The notes beneath the pieces are model-generated. The model saw nothing but the letters and a program-made list of their open reading frames with translations. It was not told the DNA's origin and ran no database searches. This document shows, in pieces, positions 34,651-43,421 of a stretch of 50,275 nt of DNA. The DNA lies in contig NZ_JANLNV010000091.1 in assembly GCF_025465935.1 (NCBI RefSeq), positions 1 to 50,275 of the forward strand. Reading direction: 5' to 3'. The stretch is from Pseudomonas sp. 7P_10.2_Bac1. Lineage in GTDB: Bacteria; Pseudomonadota; Gammaproteobacteria; Pseudomonadales; Pseudomonadaceae. How positions within the stretch are numbered: position 1 is the stretch's first letter; the number at the start of each line of letters is the position of its first letter. The translations under genes were made by a program, and so were the position numbers.

Positions 34651-34684
34651 ACAAAAAAAATCCCGCACACATGCGGGATTTTTG
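34651..34684. terminator. Bidirectional Rho-independent terminator
   Basis: AATCCCGCA (34659-34667) pairs with TGCGGGATT (34672-34680), with an A-run on the left and TTTT on the right, so it can stop transcription from both sides. It lies 17 bases after the stop of the PqiC-like gene on the minus strand and beyond the repeat on the plus strand. Confidence 0.85.
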
Positions 34685-34700
34685 CTTTCTGGCCATCACC

Positions 34701-35405
34701 TCAGAAGCGAAACACTTCCATGTCGGTGCGAATCGGTGAAGCCGTCGGGATTTTCGGCCTGTTCACATCCTGCTTGGGCGCTGGCTTGGCTTCGGGCTTG
34801 CGCGGTTCGATCAAGGGCGGCTGGTTGGCCAACGGCTTGAGCGCCACGGTCAGTTGCTCGCTCAGTTGCTGCAACAACTCACCCTGGGCGCGGACCTGAT
34901 CAGCCGTGCTGCCATCGTGCTTTTGCTCAAGGTGCACCATGCGGCTGTCACGCACCTGGCCGCGACGGTCAAGCAAGCGCCATTGTGCATCGAGGATCGC
35001 AGGCTGGCTTTTGCCAGAGTCTAACCGGGTGATCGACAGCAGCACTTGTACGTCCGGGGCAAAACCCGCCGTGGCCGGAGCCAACACTACACGCTGGCTG
35101 TCCAAACGCCATGCCAGTTGGCGGACCAGCAGTTGGTCAATGTCTGATGACAAACTGCCCGCCCAACGACCATCGGTCGCTGCGCTCAGGCTGCCATCGG
35201 TTTGACGCTGTAACAGGGTTTCGCGCTGCAGGTAGTCCGCAACGGTCACCGGGCCAAGCAGTACTGCCATGCCAGCACTTTGCTTAGGCTGGCCAGGGTT
35301 GCCGCTGTCCAGTTGGTACAGGGACGCTGGCTGGTGCACGCTGCACCCCGCCAGGCCAAGCACACCGGCCAGCAACGCAATTAAAGGAAGGCGCAGAACG
35401 TTCAT
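34701..35405 (-). CDS. PqiC-like (DUF330) lipoprotein
   Basis: 234 residues. A lipoprotein signal peptide with lipobox LAGC (residues around 18-21: LLAGVLGLAGCSV) is followed by the ABC-type auxiliary lipoprotein fold (SLYQLDSGNPGQ ... VAVLLGPVTVADYLQRETLL). PqiC/YmbA proteins work with the MCE protein PqiB in transport between the membranes, but no pqiA or pqiB gene is nearby, so it is an orphan here. A Pro/Lys-rich tail ends the protein. ATG at 35405 or the adjacent 35408. Confidence 0.75.
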   Translation of the reverse strand: MNVLRLPLIALLAGVLGLAGCSVHQPASLYQLDSGNPGQPKQSAGMAVLLGPVTVADYLQRETLLQRQTDGSLSAATDGRWAGSLSSDIDQLLVRQLAWRLDSQRVVLAPATAGFAPDVQVLLSITRLDSGKSQPAILDAQWRLLDRRGQVRDSRMVHLEQKHDGSTADQVRAQGELLQQLSEQLTVALKPLANQPPLIEPRKPEAKPAPKQDVNRPKIPTASPIRTDMEVFRF

Positions 35406-35537
35406 CATTCCATCCAGGTGGCCGCCGCTCGGCACGCCACAGTGTCATTCTCAGAAAATATTAGGGCAAATCGCCATTAGCTGTGCGAAAGAGCGCCATA
35501 TCATCCGTGAATATCGGGCATGACTCCAGCACCGTAA

Positions 35538-35569
35538 CGCCGATCTGCGCGAAAAAACGCAGATCGGCG
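35538..35569. repeat. Perfect 12-bp inverted repeat downstream of parC
   Basis: CGCCGATCTGCG (35538-35549) and CGCAGATCGGCG (35558-35569) with an 8-nt loop CGAAAAAA. It starts 8 bases after the parC stop, in the position of a 3' hairpin, but no T-run follows on the minus strand, so it may be a processing or stability hairpin rather than a terminator. Confidence 0.75.
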
Positions 35570-35577
35570 CACTGCGC

Positions 35578-37842
35578 TTAGGCAGGCGTCTCTACCAACA
35601 ACGCGTCCACGCGCTGGAAGCCACGCGGCAGCTTGTTACCGCGACGTCCACGCTCGCCTTTGTAGTGTTCAAGATCGTCGGCCTTGAGCGACAAGGTGCG
35701 CTTGCCCGCCTGCAACACCAGCGTGGCGTTGCCCGGCAGCACGGCAAGGTCAGTCACGTATTCTTCGCGACTGGCCACGCGCTCGCCCGGGATGCCAATG
35801 ATCTTGTTGCCTTTGCCCTTGCCCAACTGCGGCAGGTCGCTGACTTTGAAGATCAACAGCCGACCTTCGGTGGTCACCGCAGCCAGCCAGTTGTTTTCAC
35901 GATCAGCTACCGGGCGCGGCAGCATCACTTGCGCGCCTTTTGGCAGGGTCAGCAAGGCTTTACCGGCTTTGTTCTTGGCTTGCAGGTCTTCACCTTTAAC
36001 CACAAAACCGTAACCGGCATCCGAGGCGATCACATACAGCGCGTCATCTTCAGGCAGCAATACGCATTCAAAGGTAGCTCCTGGCGGCGGCGTCAGACGC
36101 CCAGTCAGTGGCTCGCCCTGACCACGGGCCGATGGCAGCGTGTGCGCTGCCACCGAGTAGCTACGCCCGGTGGAGTCAATGAACACGGCAAACTGATTGG
36201 AGCGCCCGGCCGCAGCAGTCTTGTAACCGTCGCCCGCTTTATAAGACAAACCGGTCGCGTCCAGGTCGTGACCTTTACCACAACGCACCCAGCCTTTTTC
36301 AGACAACACCACCGTAACGGCTTCGGTCGGAATCAGTTCGTTTTCCGACAAGGCCTTGGCTTCTGCGCGGGCCACGATCGGTGAACGACGGTCGTCGCCA
36401 TAGGTTTCGGCGTCGGCCAGCAGTTCGCTGCGCACCAGCTTTTTCAGCTTGGCTTCGCTGCCCAGCAAGGTTTGCAGTTTGGCTTGCTCTTTCAACAGCG
36501 CGTTTTGTTCATCGCGCAGTTTCATCTCTTCGAGGCGGGCCAATTGGCGCAAACGCGTGTCGAGGATGTAATCGGCCTGGGTTTCAGACAGGTCAAAACG
36601 GGCGATCAGCTCGGCCTTGGGGTGTTCCTCGGTGCGAATGATGTGGATCACTTCGTCGAGGTTCAGGTAAGCGGTCAGCAAGCCGTCCAACAGGTGCAGG
36701 CGGCGCTCGACTTTATCGAGGCGAAACTGCAGGCGGCGGCGCACGGTTTGCACCCGGAACTCCAGCCACTCCACCAGCAGGGAGCGCAGGTTTTTCAGCT
36801 GCGGTTTGCCGTCCAGGCCGATGATGTTGATGTTGACCCGGAAGGTCGACTCCAGATCGGTCACGGCGAACAGGTGCTGCATCAGTTCGTCGACATCCAC
36901 CTTGTTGCTGCGCGGGATGATCACGATGCGGCACGGGTTTTCGTGGTCGGACTCATCACGCAGGTCAGTCACCATCGCCAGCTTGGTCGGCTTGGCCTGC
37001 ATCAACGCGGCGATCTGCTCCAGCACCTTGGCGCCCGAGACCTGGTGCGGCAAGGCGGTCACAACGATGTCGCCGTCTTCAACGTGGTACACGGCACGCA
37101 TGCGCACCGAGCCACGGCCGGTCTGGTAGATCTTCAGCAGATCAGCCTGCGGGGTGATGATTTCTGCTTCGGTCGGGTAGTCTGGGCCCTTGATGTGCTC
37201 GCACAGTTGCTCGACCGTAGCCTTGGGCTCGTCGAGCAAACGCACACAGGCGCTGGCGACTTCGCGCAGGTTGTGCGGCGGTACGTCAGTGGCCATGCCC
37301 ACGGCGATGCCGGTGGTGCCATTGAGCAGAATATTCGGCAAACGTGCGGGCAACACCGCCGGTTCGTCGAGGGTACCGTCAAAGTTCGGGACCCAATCCG
37401 CCGTGCCCTGGCCCAGTTCGCTGAGCAGCACTTCGGAATAGCGCGACAGCCGCGCCTCGGTGTAACGCATGGCCGCGAAAGATTTGGGATCATCCGGCGC
37501 ACCCCAGTTGCCCTGCCCGTCAACCAGCGTGTAGCGATAGCTGAACGGCTGGGCCATCAGCACCATGGCTTCGTAGCAGGCCGAGTCCCCGTGCGGGTGG
37601 AACTTGCCGAGCACGTCACCGACGGTACGCGCCGATTTCTTGTGCTTGGCGTCGGCGTCCAGCCCCAGCTCGCTCATGGCGTACACGATACGCCGCTGTA
37701 CCGGCTTGAGGCCGTCGCCGATGTGCGGCAAGGCCCGGTCCATGATCACGTACATGGAGTAGTTGAGGTAGGCCTGTTCTGTGAAGTCGGCCAGTGACCG
37801 GCGTTCTACGCCGTCCAGGCTGAGATCAAGGGAGTCGCTCAT
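35578..37842 (-). CDS. parC: DNA topoisomerase IV subunit A (ParC)
   Basis: The decatenase subunit that cleaves DNA, 754 residues. The N-terminal winged-helix/tower part begins YVIMDRALPHIGDGLKPVQR. The catalytic Tyr is Y127 in MRYTEARL. The quinolone-resistance region reads HGDSACYEAM with Ser87 and Glu91, the susceptible residues in P. aeruginosa numbering. The C-terminal beta-pinwheel domain is shorter than that of GyrA and lacks a GyrA box. It follows the retropepsin-like gene by 11 bases and shares a cluster with parE, though two other genes stand between them. Confidence 0.97.
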   Translation of the reverse strand: MSDSLDLSLDGVERRSLADFTEQAYLNYSMYVIMDRALPHIGDGLKPVQRRIVYAMSELGLDADAKHKKSARTVGDVLGKFHPHGDSACYEAMVLMAQPFSYRYTLVDGQGNWGAPDDPKSFAAMRYTEARLSRYSEVLLSELGQGTADWVPNFDGTLDEPAVLPARLPNILLNGTTGIAVGMATDVPPHNLREVASACVRLLDEPKATVEQLCEHIKGPDYPTEAEIITPQADLLKIYQTGRGSVRMRAVYHVEDGDIVVTALPHQVSGAKVLEQIAALMQAKPTKLAMVTDLRDESDHENPCRIVIIPRSNKVDVDELMQHLFAVTDLESTFRVNINIIGLDGKPQLKNLRSLLVEWLEFRVQTVRRRLQFRLDKVERRLHLLDGLLTAYLNLDEVIHIIRTEEHPKAELIARFDLSETQADYILDTRLRQLARLEEMKLRDEQNALLKEQAKLQTLLGSEAKLKKLVRSELLADAETYGDDRRSPIVARAEAKALSENELIPTEAVTVVLSEKGWVRCGKGHDLDATGLSYKAGDGYKTAAAGRSNQFAVFIDSTGRSYSVAAHTLPSARGQGEPLTGRLTPPPGATFECVLLPEDDALYVIASDAGYGFVVKGEDLQAKNKAGKALLTLPKGAQVMLPRPVADRENNWLAAVTTEGRLLIFKVSDLPQLGKGKGNKIIGIPGERVASREEYVTDLAVLPGNATLVLQAGKRTLSLKADDLEHYKGERGRRGNKLPRGFQRVDALLVETPA

Positions 37843-37853
37843 GCGGACCTCAT

Positions 37854-38375
37854 TCAGTTCGTTGTCTGGCGCAACAGCATGGTGCCGTCGCGCTGGGTAA
37901 ATTCAAGTTTGTTCAACGCGCTCATGCCCAGCAGCACTTGCTCGCCTTCAAGCCCCGGGGCCGCCACTGCACGCACGTCGCGCAACACGATGGCGCCCAG
38001 TTGCAGGCGGTCGATCTGGGTGCGGTAGCCCTGAACCCGGCCATTGGCGGTGCTCAGGGTCACGGGTACACCTTTGGGCAAGGCCAGTTGCCTGGCCAGT
38101 TCCTGCGGGACCGCCACATCGGTGGCCCCGGTATCCAGTAAAAACTCCACCGGCACGTTGTTGATACGGCCGCTGGCGACAAAATGCCCCTGCACGTTGC
38201 CACGCAAGGTCACTTCGATATAACCCTCGCCCTGCTGCGAAGTGACTTCGCTATTGGGGTTTTGCTGGCGCTGTTCCCAGCGCCCGAAAAACTGGGTGGC
38301 CAGGTACAGGCCAGCGCACCAGGCCACGATCATGAAGACGCGCCCCACGCCCTTGCCCGGAGCTTGCTGGCTCAT
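37854..38375 (-). CDS. Membrane-anchored retropepsin-like aspartic protease (clan AA)
   Basis: 173 residues. One N-terminal membrane segment (VFMIVAWCAGLYLATQFF) precedes a single retropepsin-type domain with the catalytic motif FLLDTGATDVAVPQELA and the second conserved stretch VLLGMSALNKLEF. Proteins of this kind (TIGR02281 type) act as homodimers, with one Asp from each subunit; the substrate here is unknown. Its ATG overlaps the previous stop (ATGA), and parC follows after 11 bases. Confidence 0.85.
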   Translation of the reverse strand: MSQQAPGKGVGRVFMIVAWCAGLYLATQFFGRWEQRQQNPNSEVTSQQGEGYIEVTLRGNVQGHFVASGRINNVPVEFLLDTGATDVAVPQELARQLALPKGVPVTLSTANGRVQGYRTQIDRLQLGAIVLRDVRAVAAPGLEGEQVLLGMSALNKLEFTQRDGTMLLRQTTN

Positions 38376-39352
38376 GACTTGGCGCTCCAGCCACCTTGCG
38401 GCGCATCAAAGCGCCAAACGATGGGCCGTTTTTCCCCATCGGCCCGCACATGGTTGCCGTTATCCACGCCGATCCAGGCGCCTTGGGCATCGATGATCAA
38501 GGCTTCGGCGTTGCCATACGGGCTTTTGTACAAGCGCTCCGGGGTCAGGGCGTCGTTGGCAAACGACCAGCAGCGCTCGACTTCACCGGTGTCCAGGGTG
38601 CGACGGCACACGCGGTAAGCCATGCGCTCGAGGGTGAACAGCTTGCCCTCGAACAGCGCCAGATCAGAAAAGTCCTTCTGCTGGGGTTTGGCCTTGAGTT
38701 GCGGCGGCGGTTGTTCAGGCCCGCCTTCGCTCATCAACACGCAGCCGTTTTCACAGTCCCACACGCTTTGTTTTTTGCGAATGGTCAGCAGCCCCCGGCG
38801 CTCGCGCTCGGCCGCCAGCCAGATCTGATTGCCCTGCGGGTTGACCACAATGCCTTCAAACAAGGCATTGAAGTGCAGCAACATGCCGCTGGCACGGGCC
38901 TGACGCACCAGCGACGGATCGATTTTCAGCCACGAAGGCGCCCCTATCGGCGGCACTAACAGCACCGCAGCATGGCCTTCACTGACCACGTAACGGTTAC
39001 CCGCGTCATCACACGTGATGCCTTCAAAATCCAGGTGGCCACCACGCATCGAGCTGACGACCTTCCCCATCATGCGCACGCCCCACGGCAAGCCGCTTTC
39101 GGGCGCAGGCGGCACGTCAATGGCCACCGCCTCGGCCTGCCATTGCGTGTTACGGGTGTCCAGACGGTAAATCTGATCATCATCGCGATCCGACACCGCC
39201 CAGACTTCGCCCTGGCACAATGCCAGGCCGGACAGGTTGCCCCCGCGCATGCCGTCGACCGGATGCTCGGATTTCAATGCCAGCTCCGGCCATGTGTCAG
39301 CCATGGCCGGGGCCACGCTCACACACAGCAGTGCCAACAAGGCACTGCGCAT
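38372..39352 (-). CDS. Exported esterase-like/phytase-like beta-propeller protein
   Basis: 326 residues with a signal peptide cleaved after SVAPAMA. The mature part looks like a beta-propeller of the esterase-like-activity-of-phytase family: GGNLSGLALCQGEVWAVSDR, GGHLDFEGITCDDAGNRYVV and PYGNAEALIIDAQGAWIGVD. It contains several Cys that could pair in the periplasm. Activity unknown. It overlaps parE by one base (TGATG) and the following protease gene by four, so the parE-parC cluster is tightly packed. Confidence 0.75.
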   Translation of the reverse strand: MRSALLALLCVSVAPAMADTWPELALKSEHPVDGMRGGNLSGLALCQGEVWAVSDRDDDQIYRLDTRNTQWQAEAVAIDVPPAPESGLPWGVRMMGKVVSSMRGGHLDFEGITCDDAGNRYVVSEGHAAVLLVPPIGAPSWLKIDPSLVRQARASGMLLHFNALFEGIVVNPQGNQIWLAAERERRGLLTIRKKQSVWDCENGCVLMSEGGPEQPPPQLKAKPQQKDFSDLALFEGKLFTLERMAYRVCRRTLDTGEVERCWSFANDALTPERLYKSPYGNAEALIIDAQGAWIGVDNGNHVRADGEKRPIVWRFDAPQGGWSAKS

Positions 39353-41256
39353 CAGGCCAGCACCTGCGCCAGATCGCCTTTGGATTCCAGCCAGGACTTG
39401 CGGTCACCGGCGCGTTTCTTCGCCAGCAGCATGTCCATCATTTCCGAGGTCGCGGCAAAGTCTTCCAGGGTTAGCTGCACCAGGCGCCGGGTGTTCGGGT
39501 CCATGGTGGTTTCGCGCAGTTGCGGCGGGTTCATTTCGCCCAGCCCCTTGAATCGCGTGACCTGCGGCTTGCCGCGTTTCTTTTCGGCCACCAGGCGGTC
39601 GAGAATGCCATCGCGCTCGGCTTCGTCGAGGGCGTAGAAAATCTCTTTGCCCAGGTCGATCCGGTACAGCGGCGGCATGGCCACGTACACATGACCGGCG
39701 TCGACCAGTGGCCGGAAGTGCTGCACAAACAGGGCGCAGAGCAAGGTGGCAATGTGCAGGCCGTCGGAGTCGGCGTCGGCGAGGATGCAGATTTTGCCGT
39801 AGCGCAACTGGCTCATGTCGGCCGCACCGGGATCAACACCGATGGCCACGGCAATGTTGTGTACTTCCTGGCTGGCCAGCACTTCGCTGCCATCCACTTC
39901 CCAGGTGTTGAGGATCTTGCCGCGCAACGGCAGGATCGCCTGGAACTCTTTGTCCCGCGCTTGCTTGGCCGAACCGCCTGCGGAGTCACCTTCCACCAGG
40001 AACAGCTCGGAGCGCATCGGGTCCTGCCCGGCGCAATCGGCCAGTTTGCCCGGCAAGGCCGGCCCTTGGGTGATGCGCTTGCGTTCGACCTTTTTGCTGG
40101 CCTTGAGACGACGACCGGCGTTGTTGATCGCCAGCTCCGCCAATTGCATGCCCAGTTCGGGGTTGGCGTTGAGCCACAGGCTGAATGCGTCTTTGACCAC
40201 ACCTGAAACAAACGCCGCCGCTTCACGGGACGACAGGCGCTCTTTGGTCTGGCCGGAGAACTGCGGTTCCTGCATTTTCATCGACAGCACAAAGGCAATG
40301 CGTTCCCACACGTCTTCGGGCGCCAGCTTGACGCCTCGCGGCAGCAGGCTGCGGAACTCGCAGAACTCGCGCATGGCGTCGAGCAAGCCTTGGCGCAGGC
40401 CGTTGACGTGCGTGCCGCCCTGAGCGGTCGGGATCAAGTTGACGTAGCTTTCCTGCACGCTGTCGCCGCCTTCCGGCAACCACAGCAGCGCCCAGTCGAC
40501 GGCTTCTTTATTACCCGCCAGGCTGCCGCAGAACGGCTCGTCCGGCAGGCGCTCGAACTCGCTGACCGCATCGACCAGGTACGAACGCAGGCCGTCTTCG
40601 TAGTGCCACTCAACCTTTTCGCCGGCGCCTTTGTCTTCAAAGCTGACCAGCAGGCCCGGGCACAAAACTGCCTTGGCCTTGAGCACGTGCTTGAGACGGC
40701 TGACCGAAAACTTGGGGGAATCGAAATACTTGGGGTCCGGCGCAAAGTACACGCTGGTCCCGGTGTTGCGTTTGCCGACCGTGCCGACCACTTCGAGGTC
40801 GGTGGCCTTGAAGCCATCGGCGAAGGTCATCTGGTATTCGTTGCCGTCGCGCTTGACCTTGACCCGCACCTGGGTCGACAAGGCGTTCACCACCGAGATC
40901 CCAACGCCGTGCAGGCCGCCGGAGAACTGGTAGTTCTTGTTCGAAAACTTGCCACCCGCGTGGAGCTTGGTCAGGATCAGTTCGACACCTGAAACGCCTT
41001 CCTCCGGGTGAATGTCCACCGGCATGCCGCGCCCGTCGTCGCTGACTTCCAGCGAGTGGTCGGCGTGCAAGATGACTTGCACCGATTTGGCGTGACCGGC
41101 CAGGGCTTCGTCGACGCTGTTGTCGATGACTTCCTGGGCCAAGTGGTTGGGCCGGCTGGTGTCGGTGTACATGCCGGGGCGTTTGCGCACCGGGTCGAGG
41201 CCCGAGAGGACTTCGATGGCGTCTGCGTTATAAGAGCTAGCGCTGGGAGTGGCCAT
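39352..41256 (-). CDS. parE: DNA topoisomerase IV subunit B (ParE)
   Basis: The ATPase subunit of topoisomerase IV, 634 residues. The GHKL ATP site includes EVIDNSVDEALAGHAKSV, VSDDGRGMPVDIHPEEG and GGLHGVGISVVNAL. The TOPRIM domain has VEGDSAGGSAKQARDKEFQ, LPLRGKILN and DADSDGLHI. The Ser-Gly-Leu in that last motif marks ParE rather than GyrB. It lies 51 bases downstream of yqiA and begins the parE-esterase-protease-parC run. Confidence 0.97.
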   Translation of the reverse strand: MATPSASSYNADAIEVLSGLDPVRKRPGMYTDTSRPNHLAQEVIDNSVDEALAGHAKSVQVILHADHSLEVSDDGRGMPVDIHPEEGVSGVELILTKLHAGGKFSNKNYQFSGGLHGVGISVVNALSTQVRVKVKRDGNEYQMTFADGFKATDLEVVGTVGKRNTGTSVYFAPDPKYFDSPKFSVSRLKHVLKAKAVLCPGLLVSFEDKGAGEKVEWHYEDGLRSYLVDAVSEFERLPDEPFCGSLAGNKEAVDWALLWLPEGGDSVQESYVNLIPTAQGGTHVNGLRQGLLDAMREFCEFRSLLPRGVKLAPEDVWERIAFVLSMKMQEPQFSGQTKERLSSREAAAFVSGVVKDAFSLWLNANPELGMQLAELAINNAGRRLKASKKVERKRITQGPALPGKLADCAGQDPMRSELFLVEGDSAGGSAKQARDKEFQAILPLRGKILNTWEVDGSEVLASQEVHNIAVAIGVDPGAADMSQLRYGKICILADADSDGLHIATLLCALFVQHFRPLVDAGHVYVAMPPLYRIDLGKEIFYALDEAERDGILDRLVAEKKRGKPQVTRFKGLGEMNPPQLRETTMDPNTRRLVQLTLEDFAATSEMMDMLLAKKRAGDRKSWLESKGDLAQVLA

Positions 41257-41307
41257 AGGGTCTCGTCGTTAGTCGTCAATAAAAATAAGGTCCATCTGAC
41301 CGCCGCC

Positions 41308-41916
41308 TTAAAGGGCTGCGAAGTCGATGGCTTGAAACTGATGTGAAGCAATGCCGGCAAAACTCAGCAATGCAGGCAGTTGCCGGGCAAAGCCCTGGTA
41401 ACTGTGATCCCCACCGCCCTCAATGCGCAACGCACACGCTGCGTAGTACTTTTCGGCATGGCGGTAATCCAGGGTTTCGTCGCCGGTTTGCAACCATACC
41501 TGATAACGCTGCGGGTCTTGTGGCGCTGGCACTTCAAGAGTGCCCAGGGTGACCACGTGGTCGTGGGTCAACTCCCAGGTTTCACCGCTGTACAGGTTGG
41601 TTTGCGTGCCCAGGTAACCGTCGAACATCCGATGCGGGCTGACGGCCGGGTTGACCAGCAAGGCCTTGAGCCCGTGCTGTTCGGCCAAGTAGGTCGCATA
41701 GTAGCCGCCGAGCGAGCTGCCGACCAGCAGCGGACGGCCCAGCTCGCTGATTGCCGCCTGTAATTGGGCCATGGCCTCACGCGGATGATGGTGCAAGGCC
41801 GGCACCCGCAATTGATCGCCCAAGCCCAGTTGCTCCATCACCGAGATGAGCTGGGTGGCTTTTTTCGACTCGGGAGCGCTATTGAAACCATGGATATACA
41901 AGATGGAACCCGACAT
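41308..41916 (-). CDS. yqiA: YqiA-family alpha/beta-hydrolase (esterase)
   Basis: A small esterase (202 residues) whose gene is commonly found next to parE in gammaproteobacteria. The start ILYIHGFNSAPESKKA is family-typical. The nucleophile elbow is GSSLGGYYATYLAEQHG; the catalytic Asp and His are expected in LQTGDETLDYRHA and GGGDHSYQGF. In vivo substrate unknown. Confidence 0.92.
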   Translation of the reverse strand: MSGSILYIHGFNSAPESKKATQLISVMEQLGLGDQLRVPALHHHPREAMAQLQAAISELGRPLLVGSSLGGYYATYLAEQHGLKALLVNPAVSPHRMFDGYLGTQTNLYSGETWELTHDHVVTLGTLEVPAPQDPQRYQVWLQTGDETLDYRHAEKYYAACALRIEGGGDHSYQGFARQLPALLSFAGIASHQFQAIDFAAL

Positions 41917-42026
41917 GCATTTACTCCCGAGTACAGATTTAGCCGAACGCAGTATCCCTAAAGACGTGCAGTTTAGCCTGACTCAAGGGCGTGCTGGCGT
42001 TTCAAGATGATTCCGGGCCGGGCCAC

Positions 42027-42842
42027 TCAATAATTGTTCGCGCTGTAATCGGGCGTGAACACAAAGTCTTCCAGCCGCGACACCCCGGTGTCCAGCGAGC
42101 CTTCTGGCTCAAGCCGAATCCAGCGATAGCCGGGCGCCTCGCCGCTCACATCAAAGTCTTTGCTGCCAGGGGTGAACTGAACACAGGTTGACGGTGTGGC
42201 CAGCAGGCGAACCCCATTGCGCTGTTGATCGAACGGCTGGTGAATATGCCCCCAGAGCACGGCACGGACCTGTGGGAAGCGGTCCAGCACAGCCCAGAAT
42301 TCCTTGGCATTGCGCAGGCCGATGGGTTCGATCCACTCACAGCCCACCGGCACCGGGTGGTGATGCAAACAGACCAGATGATGACGCTGCGGGGCTTCGC
42401 TCAACGCTTGGGCGAGCAACTGTAATTGATCGCTCTCCAGGTAACCGGGCGTCTCGCCGGGAACCAGCGAGTTGAGCAGAATAATGCGCCAGTTGCCGAT
42501 ATCGAGTACCGGGTCCAGCAGACGGGTTTGCACGGCCGCCTCGTGCATATGCAGTCGATAATCGTGATTGCCGGGGAGCCAGCGTGCTTTCGCGCACAGC
42601 GGCTCACTCAATTGCCGAAACCGCCGATACGCTGCAACGCTGCCATCCTGGGTCAAATCACCGGTGGCCAGCAGCAGATCGATCTGCGGCTGCTCGGCAC
42701 GCGCCTTGTCGACCACCCGTTGCAAACTGTGCGCAGTGTTTAGCCCCAGCAGCGAACCGTCTGCGTCGGCAAACAAATGGCTGTCGGTCAGTTGCACCAG
42801 CAACACCGGGTCTTCGGTGGTCAGCGTGGAAGCGTTGGGCAA
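42027..42842 (-). CDS. cpdA: 3',5'-cyclic-AMP phosphodiesterase CpdA
   Basis: A class III cAMP phosphodiesterase (271 residues), a metallophosphoesterase that in Pseudomonas lowers cAMP and so dampens Vfr-dependent genes. Metal-binding motifs in order: QLTDSHLF, LLATGDLTQDGS, LPGNHDYR, CLHHHPVPVG and LWGHIHQPFD. The start is a TTG at 42842, with GGGAG six bases upstream. The gap of 126 bp to the previous gene is filled by a REP element. Confidence 0.93.
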   Translation of the reverse strand: MPNASTLTTEDPVLLVQLTDSHLFADADGSLLGLNTAHSLQRVVDKARAEQPQIDLLLATGDLTQDGSVAAYRRFRQLSEPLCAKARWLPGNHDYRLHMHEAAVQTRLLDPVLDIGNWRIILLNSLVPGETPGYLESDQLQLLAQALSEAPQRHHLVCLHHHPVPVGCEWIEPIGLRNAKEFWAVLDRFPQVRAVLWGHIHQPFDQQRNGVRLLATPSTCVQFTPGSKDFDVSGEAPGYRWIRLEPEGSLDTGVSRLEDFVFTPDYSANNY

Positions 42843-42894
42843 GGCGTTCTCCCGGTGGGTCGATGAATGGCGCGATTATGCCACTGCCTATCCC

Positions 42895-42958
42895 TCTGTA
42901 GGAGCGAGCTTGCCTTGCGATCTTTTTGTTCGTTTAAAAGATCGCGAGGCTCCTACAG
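42895..42958. repeat. REP element between DUF1249 and cpdA genes
   Basis: GTAGGAGCGAGCTTGCCTTG, then CGATCTTTTT, a loop and AAAAGATCGCGAGG, then CTCCTACAG. The right arm is shortened (the GCAAGCTCG part is missing). It lies inside what is otherwise a tight leftward operon. Confidence 0.88.
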
Positions 42959-42968
42959 ATAAAGGTCC

Positions 42969-43421
42969 CTAGCGGACGTCGGCGTACTCGTGCCCGCAGG
43001 CCAGGCAATGGCTCAGCCACTCACCCAGAAACACATTGAGCTGGGCCTTTTCGTCTGGCTGATGCATCGCATCATTCGGGTAAGGATAGATGCTGCGAAA
43101 GCGCCGCGCATGCTCAGCGCCGATCACTTCGGCCATGCGCGCATCGTGGTACACCTGCACCTGCAGTTCCGGCACCGGCAGCCACGGCAGGCTGTGTTCC
43201 TGGCGCACGCGCAAAGTGCTGGTATACGGGCAGTCGAGCATCACCTCAAGGGTCAAGACACCGAGCATCTGTTCGCCCTGAGTGACCGCAATCTGTCGCG
43301 CGCTCGGTTGCTCGCGCATATCGGGCAACAAGCGCATCAAACGCGCATAGTTGGCCTCGCAGGCAGCCTGCAAGCCAATCAAGTCAACTCGGTAACGCTC
43401 ACGGACCCCATTTACAGCCAT
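42969..43421 (-). CDS. DUF1249-family protein (YqiB-like)
   Basis: 150 residues, no membrane segment. The start RYRVDLIGLQAACEANYARL and the aromatic-rich FRSIYPYPNDAMHQPDEKAQ fit DUF1249 (E. coli YqiB). The gene regularly sits between nudF and cpdA, and the arrangement holds here: it overlaps the nudF 3' end by 10 bases. Function unknown. Confidence 0.85.
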   Translation of the reverse strand: MAVNGVRERYRVDLIGLQAACEANYARLMRLLPDMREQPSARQIAVTQGEQMLGVLTLEVMLDCPYTSTLRVRQEHSLPWLPVPELQVQVYHDARMAEVIGAEHARRFRSIYPYPNDAMHQPDEKAQLNVFLGEWLSHCLACGHEYADVR

